Positions 1 to 9,247 of a stretch of DNA of 64,000 bases are shown piece by piece; the first letter of the stretch is position 1, and every line of letters begins with the position of its first letter. This DNA comes from Flavobacteriaceae bacterium (GTDB lineage: Bacteria; Bacteroidota; Bacteroidia; Flavobacteriales; Flavobacteriaceae): NCBI GenBank assembly GCA_021739635.1, contig JAIPBH010000001.1, positions 293,209 through 357,208 on the forward strand, given 5' to 3'. A program made the position numbers and the translations under genes. Below the pieces are notes generated by a model. It had not been told where the DNA came from. It was given only the letters and a program-made list of their open reading frames with translations, and did no database searches.

Positions 1-973
1 TAGGGGCTTTAGCTCCTGGACTTTCTTTTGGTGTATAAGTAAATTTAAAAACCTCTTTATTAAGAAACGGTGCACCATATCTTTGAAACTGAAATTCAGT
101 ACCACGACCTGCGTTTATATTAGTGCCTTCAAATAATCCTAAGCTTGGATACAAATTTATTGCTTGATCATTTGGAAGATTGGGTGAAGGCTTGATTGGT
201 AAGCTATATGTAGTTTGGTGTGTATAATTTTTAATAGGAATAATAATTAGTTCACAGGTAATTCCATTGTTAAGCCATTTTTCTCCATTAATCATTTGTG
301 CATATTCTCCTATAGTCATACCATGTACTAAAGGAATTGGATGCATACCCAAAAAGCTTTTGTTTTCTATTTCTAAAGTTGGTCCGTCAACATATTGCCC
401 GTTTGGATTGGGTCTATCTAAAATTAACAAAGGAATTTTAGCTTCTGCACAGGCTTCCATAACGTAATGTAGTGAGGAAATATAGGTGTAAAAACGAACA
501 CCAACATCTTGAATGTCAAAAATAACAATATCAATGTTTTTAAGTTGTTCAGGTTTAGGTTTTCTGTTATCGCCATGTAGTGATAAAATTGGCAGACCAG
601 TTTTTGCATCTATACCATCTTTAACATGTTCTCCAGCATCTGCGTTTCCTCTAAAACCATGTTCAGGAGCAAATACTGTTTTAACATCTACTTTTAGAGA
701 TAGTAGTGAATCAACCAAATGGGTATAAAGTCTTGTTTCTTTGCTCTCAGCTCTTAGTTCTCTAAAAATAATACTGGTTTGATTGGCAACAATACCAACC
801 CTTTTCCCTTTTAATAAAGGTAAATAGGCTTCAATTTGGTTAGCTCCTACAATAGGCTCTGTTTTTTTAATTTTGATAGCTTCTTTATTTGTTCCACCAT
901 TAGAAAAGTTTCCACAAGAAATCACCACAAAAAGAAATAATAAAACTGTATTTTTGAAAATATTAAATATCAT
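1..973 (-). CDS. namZ: DUF1343 exo-beta-N-acetylmuramidase NamZ-like lipoprotein (partial, C-terminus off window)
   Basis: Translating the minus strand from the ATG at 973 gives an open frame of 324 codons running off the left edge. It begins with a lipoprotein signal (hydrophobic core, then VVISCGN with Cys20). The body has DUF1343 motifs: GIVANQTS, FAPEHGFRG, DIQDVGVRFYTYISS, LDRPNPNG, and NLYPSLGLFEGTN with GRGTEFQFQ. Family members (YbbC/NamZ) remove terminal MurNAc from peptidoglycan fragments for cell-wall recycling; the lipobox suggests membrane anchoring. Its start codon lies only 6 bp from the start of the divergent permease gene. Family assignment is firm; the enzymatic role follows from the family. 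Confidence 0.9.
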   Translation of the reverse strand, partial: MIFNIFKNTVLLFLFVVISCGNFSNGGTNKEAIKIKKTEPIVGANQIEAYLPLLKGKRVGIVANQTSIIFRELRAESKETRLYTHLVDSLLSLKVDVKTVFAPEHGFRGNADAGEHVKDGIDAKTGLPILSLHGDNRKPKPEQLKNIDIVIFDIQDVGVRFYTYISSLHYVMEACAEAKIPLLILDRPNPNGQYVDGPTLEIENKSFLGMHPIPLVHGMTIGEYAQMINGEKWLNNGITCELIIIPIKNYTHQTTYSLPIKPSPNLPNDQAINLYPSLGLFEGTNINAGRGTEFQFQRYGAPFLNKEVFKFTYTPKESPGAKAP

Positions 974-979
974 ACTAAA

Positions 980-2215
980 TTGAATTACGAGTATTTTATA
1001 GCTAAACGTATTATTGGTAGTAAAGCGTATAAAAGTAGCATTTCGGCTCCAATAATAAAAATTGGTATTTCTGCTATTGCTATAGGTATTGTGGTGATGA
1101 TGATTGCTATTGCAACTGGTATTGGTTTGCAACAAAAAATTCGTGATAAAGTGGTGGCTTTCAACGGCCATGTTATTATCTCTAATTTTGATAGCAATAA
1201 TTCCCAAGAAAGTATTTTCCCAATTTCAACCAAACAAGATTTTTATCCAGAATTTAAATCGGTTGATGGCATTAAACATATCCAAGCTGTAGCAACAAGA
1301 TTTGGCGTAATAAGAACTGAAACTGATTTTGAAGGAGTGGTTTTAAAAGGTGTTGGATCTGATTACAGTTGGGATTATTTTAAAGATTTTTTGGTTGAAG
1401 GACGTTTGCCAGATTATTCTAAAAAGAGAAATCAAGAAGTTTTAATGTCTCAGTATATTGCTAACCGTTTAAAGTTTAATGTTGGAGACACATTTCAAAT
1501 GATATTTGCCAAAGATGATCCTGATAAATTACCAAATATCATTACTTATAACATTGTTGGAATTTATAATTCAGGTTTTCAAGATTTTGATGCAACTTAT
1601 GTTATTGGAGATATTCGTCATTTACAACGCATCAATAATTGGGAAGATAACCAAGTAGGCAGTTTTGAAGTTTTTATTAATGATTTCAACCAATTGCAAC
1701 AAAAAGGTGTTGAGATTTATAATAACACACCTTCAACATTCAATACACAAACCATTAGTGAAAAATATACTTCCATTTTTGAATGGATAAAAATATTTGA
1801 CAAAAACATCTATGGCATAATTGGTATCATGATTTTGGTTGCTGGCATTAATATGATAACGGCGTTGTTAGTTTTAATACTAGAACGTACCCAAATGATA
1901 GGAATTTTAAAAGCCTTAGGAAGCAATAATTGGAGTATTAGAAAACTGTTTTTATACAACGCCTCATATTTAATCCTTTTAGGATTATTCTGGGGAAATC
2001 TTATAGGTTTAAGCTTATTGTTTGCTCAAAAATATTTTAAATTATTTCCCTTAGATCCAGCCATTTATTACGTAAGTGAAGCACCAGTTTATATCAATTT
2101 TGTTTACATTATTGCATTAAATATATGTACACTCATATTGTGTTTAATCATGCTTTTAGTACCATCATACATTATTACAAAAATATCACCAGTTAAAGCC
2201 ATCAGATTTGAATAG
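980..2215 (+). CDS. ABC transporter permease, FtsX/LolC-LolE-like
   Basis: 411-residue membrane protein with the MacB/FtsX layout: one membrane helix near residues 25-50, a periplasmic domain of roughly 220 residues, and three C-terminal helices (about 275-300, 325-350, 370-400) ending in SPVKAIRFE. The family moves lipoproteins or other substrates out of the inner membrane with a separate ATPase, which is not adjacent here. The start is TTG at 980; the N-terminus NYEYFIAKRI looks like that of relatives and no in-frame ATG lies nearby. The divergent namZ gene starts at 973, so the leader and promoter must lie inside namZ. LolE-type is more likely than a macrolide exporter, but the substrate is not shown. 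Confidence 0.85.
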   Translation: MNYEYFIAKRIIGSKAYKSSISAPIIKIGISAIAIGIVVMMIAIATGIGLQQKIRDKVVAFNGHVIISNFDSNNSQESIFPISTKQDFYPEFKSVDGIKHIQAVATRFGVIRTETDFEGVVLKGVGSDYSWDYFKDFLVEGRLPDYSKKRNQEVLMSQYIANRLKFNVGDTFQMIFAKDDPDKLPNIITYNIVGIYNSGFQDFDATYVIGDIRHLQRINNWEDNQVGSFEVFINDFNQLQQKGVEIYNNTPSTFNTQTISEKYTSIFEWIKIFDKNIYGIIGIMILVAGINMITALLVLILERTQMIGILKALGSNNWSIRKLFLYNASYLILLGLFWGNLIGLSLLFAQKYFKLFPLDPAIYYVSEAPVYINFVYIIALNICTLILCLIMLLVPSYIITKISPVKAIRFE

Positions 2216-2246
2216 TATTTTTATGCTTTTCATATAAATAATCAAG

Positions 2247-2729
2247 CTATTTTAACTCTATGCTTTCTATTTCAATTTTAAAAGATTCTTCTTTTTTATT
2301 ACCTATTAAAAAGGCAATGAGTTCCATTTGTTTTCCGGGATAATTTTCAGCATCTAATTTTTTGCCTCTAAAGGCTGGGTACATACTTGAGAAAGGAATT
2401 GTTATGGTTTCCCAATTACCTGATGTGTTAAAAGAAGCCACATAAGAATAATAATCACTATCATTCGTTTTAATTCTGAATTGATATGCCTTGCCATCAC
2501 CTTTTAATTTAATGCAAACTTTTGTGAAACCATCGGTTTGTTTGGTTTTAAACCGGTATTGTACCATAGAGAATCCTCCATTATTTTCTAAAGACACTTT
2601 TCCATGAAAAACGCCTGTGGCTTTATCACTTAAATAAAAAGCACCGTTTGAGCGCCCGCCCATAACCACATCATCAACTATGTTCCAATTAGAAATATCA
2701 CTCTTTGAATTAAAATTAAAAATAGTCAT
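2247..2729 (-). CDS. CIA30 family protein
   Basis: 160 residues matching the CIA30 (complex I intermediate-associated protein 30) family, a galactose-binding-like beta sandwich: opening FNFNSKSDISNWNIVDDVVMGG, then GVFHGKVSLENNGGFSMVQY, and a later GNWETITIPFSSMYPAFRG. No signal peptide or membrane segment is seen, so it is probably cytoplasmic. In eukaryotes the family acts in respiratory complex I assembly; the role of bacterial members is poorly defined and none is claimed here. It follows the DUF2721 gene on the same strand after a 41-bp gap. Confidence 0.85.
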   Translation of the reverse strand: MTIFNFNSKSDISNWNIVDDVVMGGRSNGAFYLSDKATGVFHGKVSLENNGGFSMVQYRFKTKQTDGFTKVCIKLKGDGKAYQFRIKTNDSDYYSYVASFNTSGNWETITIPFSSMYPAFRGKKLDAENYPGKQMELIAFLIGNKKEESFKIEIESIELK

Positions 2730-2770
2730 GTTGTTTTGTGATAAGGTTTTTAAAATACTTAAAGAAATAC

Positions 2771-3166
2771 TTAGTTATTTTCAATATCACTAATGTGATG
2801 TTCTAACGCTTTTACTGAAATTTGAATTTCTTTAATTAATAAAGCAAGCGAGATAATTAATAAAATAAGGGCAATACCAAAAACCCAAACAGCTATGATT
2901 TGCTGTTGAATGTAAATTAAAAACATGGTGAGTACACATAGCAAAAGACTTGAAATTCCAAAAATTTGCATAGACCTGGTTAGGTATAACCTTTGTTTAA
3001 TATTTTTAATTTGGTCTATTAATATTTTATCTTTTTTTTGAAGATATTTATCATGCAAACTTCTTATAACTGAAGCATAAGCTAAAAAGCGGTTAGTGTA
3101 AGCAAGCATTATTAATGATATGGCCGAAAACAATAATGCTGGTGTTGTTAGGGTTAATTGTTCCAT
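2771..3166 (-). CDS. DUF2721 membrane protein
   Basis: 131 residues. A first membrane helix is followed by the family stretch AYTNRFLAYASVIRSLHDKY, a basic cytoplasmic segment (residues 40-60), and two hydrophobic segments (about 68-85 and 92-112). It resembles the uncharacterised DUF2721 family of small inner-membrane proteins. It begins 4 bp after the hemG-like gene ends on the same strand, so the two are probably co-transcribed. Function unknown. Confidence 0.8.
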   Translation of the reverse strand: MEQLTLTTPALLFSAISLIMLAYTNRFLAYASVIRSLHDKYLQKKDKILIDQIKNIKQRLYLTRSMQIFGISSLLLCVLTMFLIYIQQQIIAVWVFGIALILLIISLALLIKEIQISVKALEHHISDIENN

Positions 3167-3170
3167 AGGT

Positions 3171-3698
3171 TTAAAGTGTTAATAGTTTTTCGCCAAAGGC
3201 ATGCACTCTATCCCATTTAGTATATTCAATTTCAGCATCTCTGTTGGTTGGTCCATGGGTCATCCACATAATGAGCTGAATCATAATTCTATCAAAAAAG
3301 GTGTACTTTTTATAATCTATCTTTCCTGCAAATACAGCTACATATGTTGGTTTCCAAGTGATAGTTTTAAAAAACTTAACCACATAGGTATTTGTTTCGG
3401 GAGAACTTTTTTCAGGTTTTCTAGCTACTAAATTCACTGAAAAGAATACAGATGTTTTGGCTTCAAGTTCTTCTTTGTGAGTATTTATAAACTCAATTAT
3501 TTTTTTGTTATGAACACCATAACGTATGCTAGAACCAATAACAATTTTGTTATATGAACTAATATCTCCATGAAAATCATCAATAGAAAATAAGTCAACT
3601 GGTTGGTTGTGCTCTTTTAGTTGTTTTGTAAGGGCATTACAAATTTTTAAGGTCTGTCCATCTACTGATGAATAGATAAGAAGAAGGTTTGTTTGCAT
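3171..3698 (-). CDS. hemG: Flavodoxin-domain protoporphyrinogen IX dehydrogenase (HemG-like)
   Basis: 175 residues with a flavodoxin fold: phosphate-binding loop LLIYSSVDGQTLKI at the N-terminus, then KIVIGSSIRYGVHNKKIIEFI, FFSVNLVARKPEK and a C-terminal MTHGPTNRDAEIEYTKWDRV, all typical of HemG. HemG oxidises protoporphyrinogen IX to protoporphyrin IX in haem synthesis, passing electrons to menaquinone at the inner membrane. The other haem genes are not in the window. Its length matches the family. The other possibility is a generic flavodoxin, but the C-terminal motif favours HemG. Confidence 0.85.
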   Translation of the reverse strand: MQTNLLLIYSSVDGQTLKICNALTKQLKEHNQPVDLFSIDDFHGDISSYNKIVIGSSIRYGVHNKKIIEFINTHKEELEAKTSVFFSVNLVARKPEKSSPETNTYVVKFFKTITWKPTYVAVFAGKIDYKKYTFFDRIMIQLIMWMTHGPTNRDAEIEYTKWDRVHAFGEKLLTL

Positions 3699-3826
3699 GT
3701 TTTTTAATATGACTTAAAGTTAAACATTTATTGCCTTTTAAGCAATAATGAAGAACAAGTAATATTAAATTTTATGTAATTTTTATAAGGTTTTTAAATT
3801 TTAATAATACATTAAAACGAGATTTT

Positions 3827-4726
3827 TTATTTCAAATCAATCAAATAACCTATTGAAACACTAAAAAAATTTGTTGATTTTAGTTCCGGCTCTGTTTCAA
3901 CACGAGAAGGGAAATTAATATTATAACCTATCTCAAAATCCCATGATTTGGTTGATAAATTTAAAGGAATACTTACTTGAGTGTTTAATAAATCAAAAAT
4001 GTCATTATAAACATATTCAACCGTAGTTATATCTCCTATTACATTTAGTTGTTCTAAAGCCGTTGTTTGTTGTGCTGCAATAAAACTAATTTGTGGCCTT
4101 AATTTTAAAGTGAAATTCTTTTCATTAGTTAACGTTAAGTTTGCGTAAGTGCGAGACATAACTTGGAATGATTGATCTGTTCCAAATAAATAAGAAGATG
4201 TCAGTTTTGTACCAAGTGTTCTTGACTTATTCCTTATTCCCAGACTTAAATCTATTGAGTTTGTAAAAGTATCCCAGCCGTTGGAATAAAAATATCTAGT
4301 GTATCCAACATTATAATTAAAAAGTTTATCCTTACCAATGGTGTTGTAATATCCAACAGATATATTTGTGAAATCCCAATTAGGGCTGAAGATTTCGTAA
4401 TACATACCGGAAATACTCACATTAAATCCTGATGCACTGTAATAAGATATTTGTGGAACAATATTAAACTGATCAATTCCAGAATCACGACCAGAAAAAA
4501 ATGTATTACTATTAAAGGATACGTTTGTATAAATAAAATTATAGGTATTAAAAGAATCTAAAATATCATTAATAAATTGCTGATCATTAAAAAAGAGTTC
4601 GTCAAGAAGTGTATCTATGTCATCTTCTTTTGGCTCTTGGGCATATATATTAACAGAGGTTGCTACTGTAAACAGCAGCAACCAAAATGCTAATAAATGT
4701 TTGTTAAATAAGGAATGAGTTTTCAT
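3827..4726 (-). CDS. Predicted outer-membrane beta-barrel protein in an ECF operon
   Basis: 299 residues, no recognised family. A signal peptide (hydrophobic residues 12-28, cleavage around IYAQ-EP) precedes an acidic segment and then alternating polar/aromatic strands (for example FNVSISGMYYEIF, WDFTNISVGYYNTI) to the C-terminal SVSIGYLIDLK, as in outer-membrane barrels. It begins 11 bp after the Spy-like gene and is the last gene of the probable sigma/membrane protein/Spy-like/barrel operon. The placement suggests an envelope-stress target or sensor, which is inference. Confidence 0.6.
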   Translation of the reverse strand: MKTHSLFNKHLLAFWLLLFTVATSVNIYAQEPKEDDIDTLLDELFFNDQQFINDILDSFNTYNFIYTNVSFNSNTFFSGRDSGIDQFNIVPQISYYSASGFNVSISGMYYEIFSPNWDFTNISVGYYNTIGKDKLFNYNVGYTRYFYSNGWDTFTNSIDLSLGIRNKSRTLGTKLTSSYLFGTDQSFQVMSRTYANLTLTNEKNFTLKLRPQISFIAAQQTTALEQLNVIGDITTVEYVYNDIFDLLNTQVSIPLNLSTKSWDFEIGYNINFPSRVETEPELKSTNFFSVSIGYLIDLK

Positions 4727-4737
4727 TTTTAGAGATT

Positions 4738-5244
4738 TTAATTACCTCTGTTACCATTGCCAGTTCTAGTTCCATCAATATTTCTAGTTTTGTCTCCACT
4801 ACCTCCAAACCCTTCGCTATTTTTCATTTCACCTTGACCTGATAATTGTCTGGTTTGTTGCATATGTTCTTGTAGCACTTGTCTTTGTTCTTGAGTCAAT
4901 GATTGTCTGAATTGTTCTCTTATTTGACTTAATTGCCCTTCTTGACTTTGAACCATTTGTTTTTGAGCATCAGTGAAAGTTTCTCTCAAACGTAATTTTA
5001 TTTGTTCTTTGGTTTGAGTTTTGTCTTGTAAAATTGCTAACTGTTCATTTGTTAAAGTAGTTTTGAGTTGTTCTCTGGTTTTTAACATTAACTGACGTTG
5101 TGTTTCCAACATGTCTTTTTGTTGAAGAGTTAATTGTTTCATAATAGGTGTGTAGTCATCTGTTTGAGCAAAAAGAGTACTGCCTGTTGTTAAAAGCATA
5201 ATTAAACTAAATAATGCAATTACTTTTTTTAAATGTGTTTTCAT
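4738..5244 (-). CDS. Secreted Gln-rich Spy/CpxP-like protein
   Basis: 168 residues with a clear signal peptide (cleavage after TLFAQ). The mature part is helical, rich in Gln and Lys/Arg, and repeats an LTxxQ-like motif four times: LTLQQKDML, LTNEQLAIL, FTDAQKQM and LTQEQRQVL. LTxxQ repeats mark the periplasmic Spy/CpxP/metal-sensor class. The C-terminal 30 residues are Gly/Asn-rich and probably disordered. It sits between an ECF sigma/membrane-protein pair and a barrel gene, a good position for a periplasmic stress sensor or chaperone. The similarity is of motif type only; it may be convergent. Confidence 0.6.
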   Translation of the reverse strand: MKTHLKKVIALFSLIMLLTTGSTLFAQTDDYTPIMKQLTLQQKDMLETQRQLMLKTREQLKTTLTNEQLAILQDKTQTKEQIKLRLRETFTDAQKQMVQSQEGQLSQIREQFRQSLTQEQRQVLQEHMQQTRQLSGQGEMKNSEGFGGSGDKTRNIDGTRTGNGNRGN

Positions 5245-5314
5245 GATTTTATGTATTTAAATTATTTATATGTGTTTATTATTTAGAACCTAAAAGTTTA
5301 AAATAGTTTGAAAA

Positions 5315-5818
5315 TTATATTACAATATTTTCAATTAGATTTTTGTTTAAGTAATCATCAACTAAAGAGTCTTCTACAAATAGAGAATTAATAAAAATGT
5401 TTTCTAATTGTTGTTCAGATAACTCGGCTTCAATAACAACTTTATTGATAAGATAATAATCTAAATAATTGTCTATGTCTTTATCTGGAACCATAAGTGA
5501 CGATATTAAAAAATCACTATCAAAGAAATCAGGGTTCATCGTATTAAAATATTCAGTATTTGTAATCTGATTATTAATTTTTTGGTTATTATTTTTCATC
5601 CATATGGTTATGGCAAATAATAGAATGATGCTTGCAGCAATAGGATAAGCAATCGTTGTTCTCAACCAAAAAATAGATTGTTTTGGCTTATCTTGTTTTA
5701 AAACCTTATTAAGAATATCTTCTTTTGATTTTGAAAAGAAATCTTCAGGAATATTCATTCCAAGCTTGTCTTTATGTAATCTTGAAATATCTTTTTTGTG
5801 TTGGTTTGATTTTTTCAT
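5315..5818 (-). CDS. Single-pass membrane protein, probable anti-sigma factor
   Basis: 167 residues: a charged N-terminal cytoplasmic part (1-50), one membrane helix (about 51-72, AYPIAASIILLFAITIW) and an acidic periplasmic domain. It lies 51 bp after the ECF sigma gene on the same strand, the usual place for an anti-sigma factor. No zinc-binding ASD motif (HxxxCxxC) is present and I recognise no family, so the anti-sigma role rests on topology and position. Confidence 0.55.
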   Translation of the reverse strand: MKKSNQHKKDISRLHKDKLGMNIPEDFFSKSKEDILNKVLKQDKPKQSIFWLRTTIAYPIAASIILLFAITIWMKNNNQKINNQITNTEYFNTMNPDFFDSDFLISSLMVPDKDIDNYLDYYLINKVVIEAELSEQQLENIFINSLFVEDSLVDDYLNKNLIENIVI

Positions 5819-5869
5819 GATATTTTTTATTATAATTTTATTAGAACTAAGTTTTATTAAATAGTTTGT

Positions 5870-6415
5870 TTAGCATTCTGCTAATATTTTTTCTTCTATA
5901 GTTTTAACAGCGCTGTAGTAAGCAGATTTTAGTGTGTTCTCACTTATTTTTAAAAGGTCTGATATTTCATGAAAACTTAAATCATCAAAATATTTCATTT
6001 GAAACACACGTTGCTGCTTATTTGAAAGATTAGAAATTATTTCGTTTAGTTTTAATTGTAGTTCATTACCATTAAAAAAACTATCCTGAGTTAAATTTTT
6101 AATGTAAGAGTTGTTGTCTTGTTCTATAGAAACTGAAGTTTTTATTTTATTTCTTTCTAAAAAGCGAAGAGACTCATTATAAGCTATTCTGTACATCCAG
6201 GTATGTAAGGAGCTTTTTTCTTCAAAATTATTAATGCCTTTAAATATTCGTATAAAGGTTTCTTGCATGACGTCGTTTGCATTATCATGCGTAATAACTA
6301 TTTTTCGAATATGCCAATACAAGCGTTCTTGATACAAATCGAGTAAATCCCTAAAGGCTTCGTTTTTAAGCTTTGGATTTTTAAGTTTTTTAATAAGGAC
6401 AACTTCTTCTTTCAA
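5870..6415 (-). CDS. ECF-type RNA polymerase sigma factor
   Basis: 181 residues with sigma region 2 (DVMQETFIRIFKGINNFEEKSSLHTWMYRIAYNESL, residues about 48-84) and region 4 (SNKQQRVFQMKYFDDLSFHEISDLLKISENTLKSAYYSAVKTI). It heads the probable four-gene envelope operon read toward 3827. The 107-bp gap to the divergent DUF2851 gene shows no TGTAAC/CGTC promoter of the kind found at the second ECF locus, so this sigma is probably not autoregulated through that signal. Confidence 0.9.
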   Translation of the reverse strand: MKEEVVLIKKLKNPKLKNEAFRDLLDLYQERLYWHIRKIVITHDNANDVMQETFIRIFKGINNFEEKSSLHTWMYRIAYNESLRFLERNKIKTSVSIEQDNNSYIKNLTQDSFFNGNELQLKLNEIISNLSNKQQRVFQMKYFDDLSFHEISDLLKISENTLKSAYYSAVKTIEEKILAEC

Positions 6416-6522
6416 AATATGAAGATTTAATTATTAGACCTTACTTTTGGAAAATAGTTTATTTTTAAAATCAATAAATTTTATTTATTTAAAATTATAT
6501 AGGTTTTTATTAGTTTAGTGAT

Positions 6523-7800
6523 ATGCAAGAAGATTTTTTACATTATATATGGAGGTATAAAAAATTTGAGTTATCAAATTTAAAAACTACTGATAATGAT
6601 TCTGTTTCTATTGTTTCTCTAGGTGATTATAATCAAAACTCAGGGCCAGATTTTTTTAATGCGCAACTAAAAATTGGTAATCAACTTTGGGCTGGAAATG
6701 TTGAGATTCACGTAAAATCATCTGATTGGTTTTTGCACAATCATGAATCAGATTCAAATTATGATAATGTAATTCTTCATGTGGTTTGGGAACATGATAC
6801 TGATGTGTTTAGAAAAGATAATACACGTATTCCTACTTTGGAGTTAAAGGACTATGTTTCAAAGGAAGCTTTAAAAAATTATGAAAAATTGTTTTCTAAA
6901 TCTCAAAAATGGATTAATTGTGAGCATGATTTCTCAAGTGTTGATGATTTTGTAATTAATAATTGGCTAGAGCGTTTATATTTTGAACGTCTTGAAAGAA
7001 AATCAGAAAGTATAAAGCAACTTTTAAGCAATACTAAAAATGATTGGGAAGCGGTGTTATTTAAAATGCTAGCTAAAAATTTTGGTTTAAAAGTAAATGG
7101 CGATGCATTTTTAAGCATGGCAAATTCGATTGATTTTTCAATGATAAGGAAATTGCAATCCAATCAAACAACTTTAGAATCTTTATTTTTTGGTCAGTCA
7201 AATTTATTGGAAGATGAAATACAAGACGCGTATTATTTAAAATTGGCGAACGAATATCAATTTTTAAAACAAAAATTTAAACTTTCAAATCAAAATGTAG
7301 AGACTATTCAGTTTTTTAGATTGCGACCACCAAGTTTTCCAACCATTAGATTATCCCAATTGGCAAGTTTGTACAATCAAAATCAAAACTTGTTTTCAAA
7401 AATTATTGAATTAAAAACAGTTAAAGAATTTTATAGTCTTCTTTCTGTTGAAACGTCATTGTTTTGGGAGTCACATTATACATTTAATAGAGCATCAAAA
7501 TCTTCAAAAAAGAAACTCACAAAATCATTTATAGATTTATTGTTGATAAACACCATCATTCCAATTAAGTTTAGTTATGCGCTTCATGTTGGGAAACAGA
7601 TTGATGAAGATATCATAAATTTGGTTCAAGAAATAGCTTCAGAGAAAAATAGCATTATAGAAAAATTCGAAACATTAAAGTCCGTTTCTATTTCTGCTTT
7701 GCAATCTCAGGCTTTAATTCAACTTAAAAACGAATACTGCAATAAAAACAAGTGCTTACAATGTGCTATTGGTAGTGCAATATTGAAAGGAAATTGCTAA
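6523..7800 (+). CDS. DUF2851 family protein
   Basis: 425 residues of the Bacteroidota DUF2851 family: N-terminal MQEDFLHYIW, then GDYNQNSGPDFFNAQLKIGNQ and WAGNVEIHVKSSDW. The core resembles an old nuclease-like fold (GPDFxNA...GxVEIH), but no activity is established. The C-terminus has a cysteine cluster (CNKNKCLQC and a final GNC), perhaps metal binding. No signal peptide. It is divergent from the ECF operon and stands alone. Confidence 0.85.
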   Translation: MQEDFLHYIWRYKKFELSNLKTTDNDSVSIVSLGDYNQNSGPDFFNAQLKIGNQLWAGNVEIHVKSSDWFLHNHESDSNYDNVILHVVWEHDTDVFRKDNTRIPTLELKDYVSKEALKNYEKLFSKSQKWINCEHDFSSVDDFVINNWLERLYFERLERKSESIKQLLSNTKNDWEAVLFKMLAKNFGLKVNGDAFLSMANSIDFSMIRKLQSNQTTLESLFFGQSNLLEDEIQDAYYLKLANEYQFLKQKFKLSNQNVETIQFFRLRPPSFPTIRLSQLASLYNQNQNLFSKIIELKTVKEFYSLLSVETSLFWESHYTFNRASKSSKKKLTKSFIDLLLINTIIPIKFSYALHVGKQIDEDIINLVQEIASEKNSIIEKFETLKSVSISALQSQALIQLKNEYCNKNKCLQCAIGSAILKGNC

Positions 7801-7896
7801 TTTGCGGCATGAATAGCCTAATAAATAAAATTTGTGTTTATGCAAATTACTATTGGTAAATTGCATCTTTCAAATGGATACCATAAAAATTAACAG

Positions 7897-8124
7897 ATGA
7901 ATATTTTTTACAGAATCTTATTGTATTTTCAAAAACGTGGTTATTACGTTTGTCAACGAATTGCAGATAGATTAGGTATTAGAGCAAGAATTGTTCGTAC
8001 AACTTTTATGTACTTAACTTTTGTAACCGTTGGGTTTGGATTCGCAATCTATTTATTTATTGCTTTTTGGATGGGTATTAAAGATTTATTATACACAAAA
8101 CGCTCATCGGTATTTGATTTATGA
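7897..8124 (+). CDS. Small PspC-domain membrane protein
   Basis: 75 residues. A PspC-like core (VCQRIADRLGIRARIVRTTFMYLTF followed by a hydrophobic helix, residues about 38-60). PspC proteins sit in the inner membrane and in enterobacteria activate the phage-shock response; small single-domain versions are common in Flavobacteriaceae. Its stop overlaps the start of the channel gene by 4 bp (ATGA), so the two are probably translationally coupled. No psp regulators are nearby. Confidence 0.8.
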   Translation: MNIFYRILLYFQKRGYYVCQRIADRLGIRARIVRTTFMYLTFVTVGFGFAIYLFIAFWMGIKDLLYTKRSSVFDL

Positions 8125-9140
8125 ACCCACTTTTAATATTACTAAAGAAAAAAGTTTATACAGCTATATTTTTATTGCTTATTGTAGTAACCTTTGGTGT
8201 TTTAGGGTTTAGAATGATTTCAAATTATTCGTGGATTGATGCACTTTACATGACAGTAATAACCATAACTACTGTTGGTTTTGGTGAGGTTGTTCCGTTA
8301 GATAATCAATCCAAAATTTTTACAATTTTTCTTATTTTAATAAGTATTGTAGTAGTTGGTTATGCAATATCTATTATCACAGAATATATTTTAAGCAAAA
8401 ATAATGTTGATGAATTAAAACAAAAAAAGATGCAAAAACTTATTGATAGTTTTAAAAACCACATCATTATTTGTGGTTATGGAAGAAATGGTAAACAAGC
8501 CGCAAGAAAATTGGCGGCACATAAAAGATCATTTGTTGTAATTGAAAGAGATAAAGATGTTATAGAAAGACTTAAGTTTGACAATGTACCTTATGTAATA
8601 GGAAATGCTAATGAAGATGAAATTTTATTACAAGCAGGAGTTGATAGAGCTTCATGTTTTATTTCGGCTTTACCAAGTGATGCTGATAATCTTTTTGTAG
8701 TGCTTTCAACAAGGCAGATGAATAAAAACATCAATATTATTAGTCGGGCATCACAAGAATCTTCCTATGAAAAATTAAAATTTGCAGGAGCTAATAATGT
8801 AATTTTACCTGATAAAATTGGAGGTGATCATATGGCATCTTTGGTGGTTGTTCCAGGATTAATGGAATTTCTTGATAACCTGTCTATTGTTGGTAAATCA
8901 GATATAAATATTGAAGAAGTTGCCGTAGAAAAATTATACAATACAAAAGAAATTAAAACTATTAAAGATTTAGATTTAAGAAGAAAAACAGGCTGCACGG
9001 TTATAGGTTATAAGACTGATAAAGGAGAGTATATTGTAAATCCTGAAGCTAATCTTAAATTAGTGCCAAATTCTAAAATTATTGTTCTAGGAAGACCAGA
9101 GCAAATAGAAGGGTTAAATTCTCAGTACAACATAGATTAG
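8121..9140 (+). CDS. Two-helix K+ channel with RCK (TrkA-N/TrkA-C) domains
   Basis: 339 residues: TM1 (about 12-31), pore loop with K+ selectivity filter TVGFGE at residues 51-56, TM2 (about 66-90), then an RCK N domain with a Rossmann GYGRNG motif (119-124) and an RCK C domain ending near 335. This is the MthK/Kch plan, a potassium channel gated by ligands bound to the cytoplasmic ring. The start ATG overlaps the PspC stop. The ligand is not evident from sequence. Confidence 0.92.
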   Translation: MNPLLILLKKKVYTAIFLLLIVVTFGVLGFRMISNYSWIDALYMTVITITTVGFGEVVPLDNQSKIFTIFLILISIVVVGYAISIITEYILSKNNVDELKQKKMQKLIDSFKNHIIICGYGRNGKQAARKLAAHKRSFVVIERDKDVIERLKFDNVPYVIGNANEDEILLQAGVDRASCFISALPSDADNLFVVLSTRQMNKNINIISRASQESSYEKLKFAGANNVILPDKIGGDHMASLVVVPGLMEFLDNLSIVGKSDINIEEVAVEKLYNTKEIKTIKDLDLRRKTGCTVIGYKTDKGEYIVNPEANLKLVPNSKIIVLGRPEQIEGLNSQYNID

Positions 9141-9247
9141 AGAATGTTTTATTTTAACAACAGTTTCTTTAAAAAACCAAATTTTTTTAGCATCTTGCTG
9201 CTTTTTAATAACAATCTTTCAATAAATTATTAATTAACTCCAACCTT

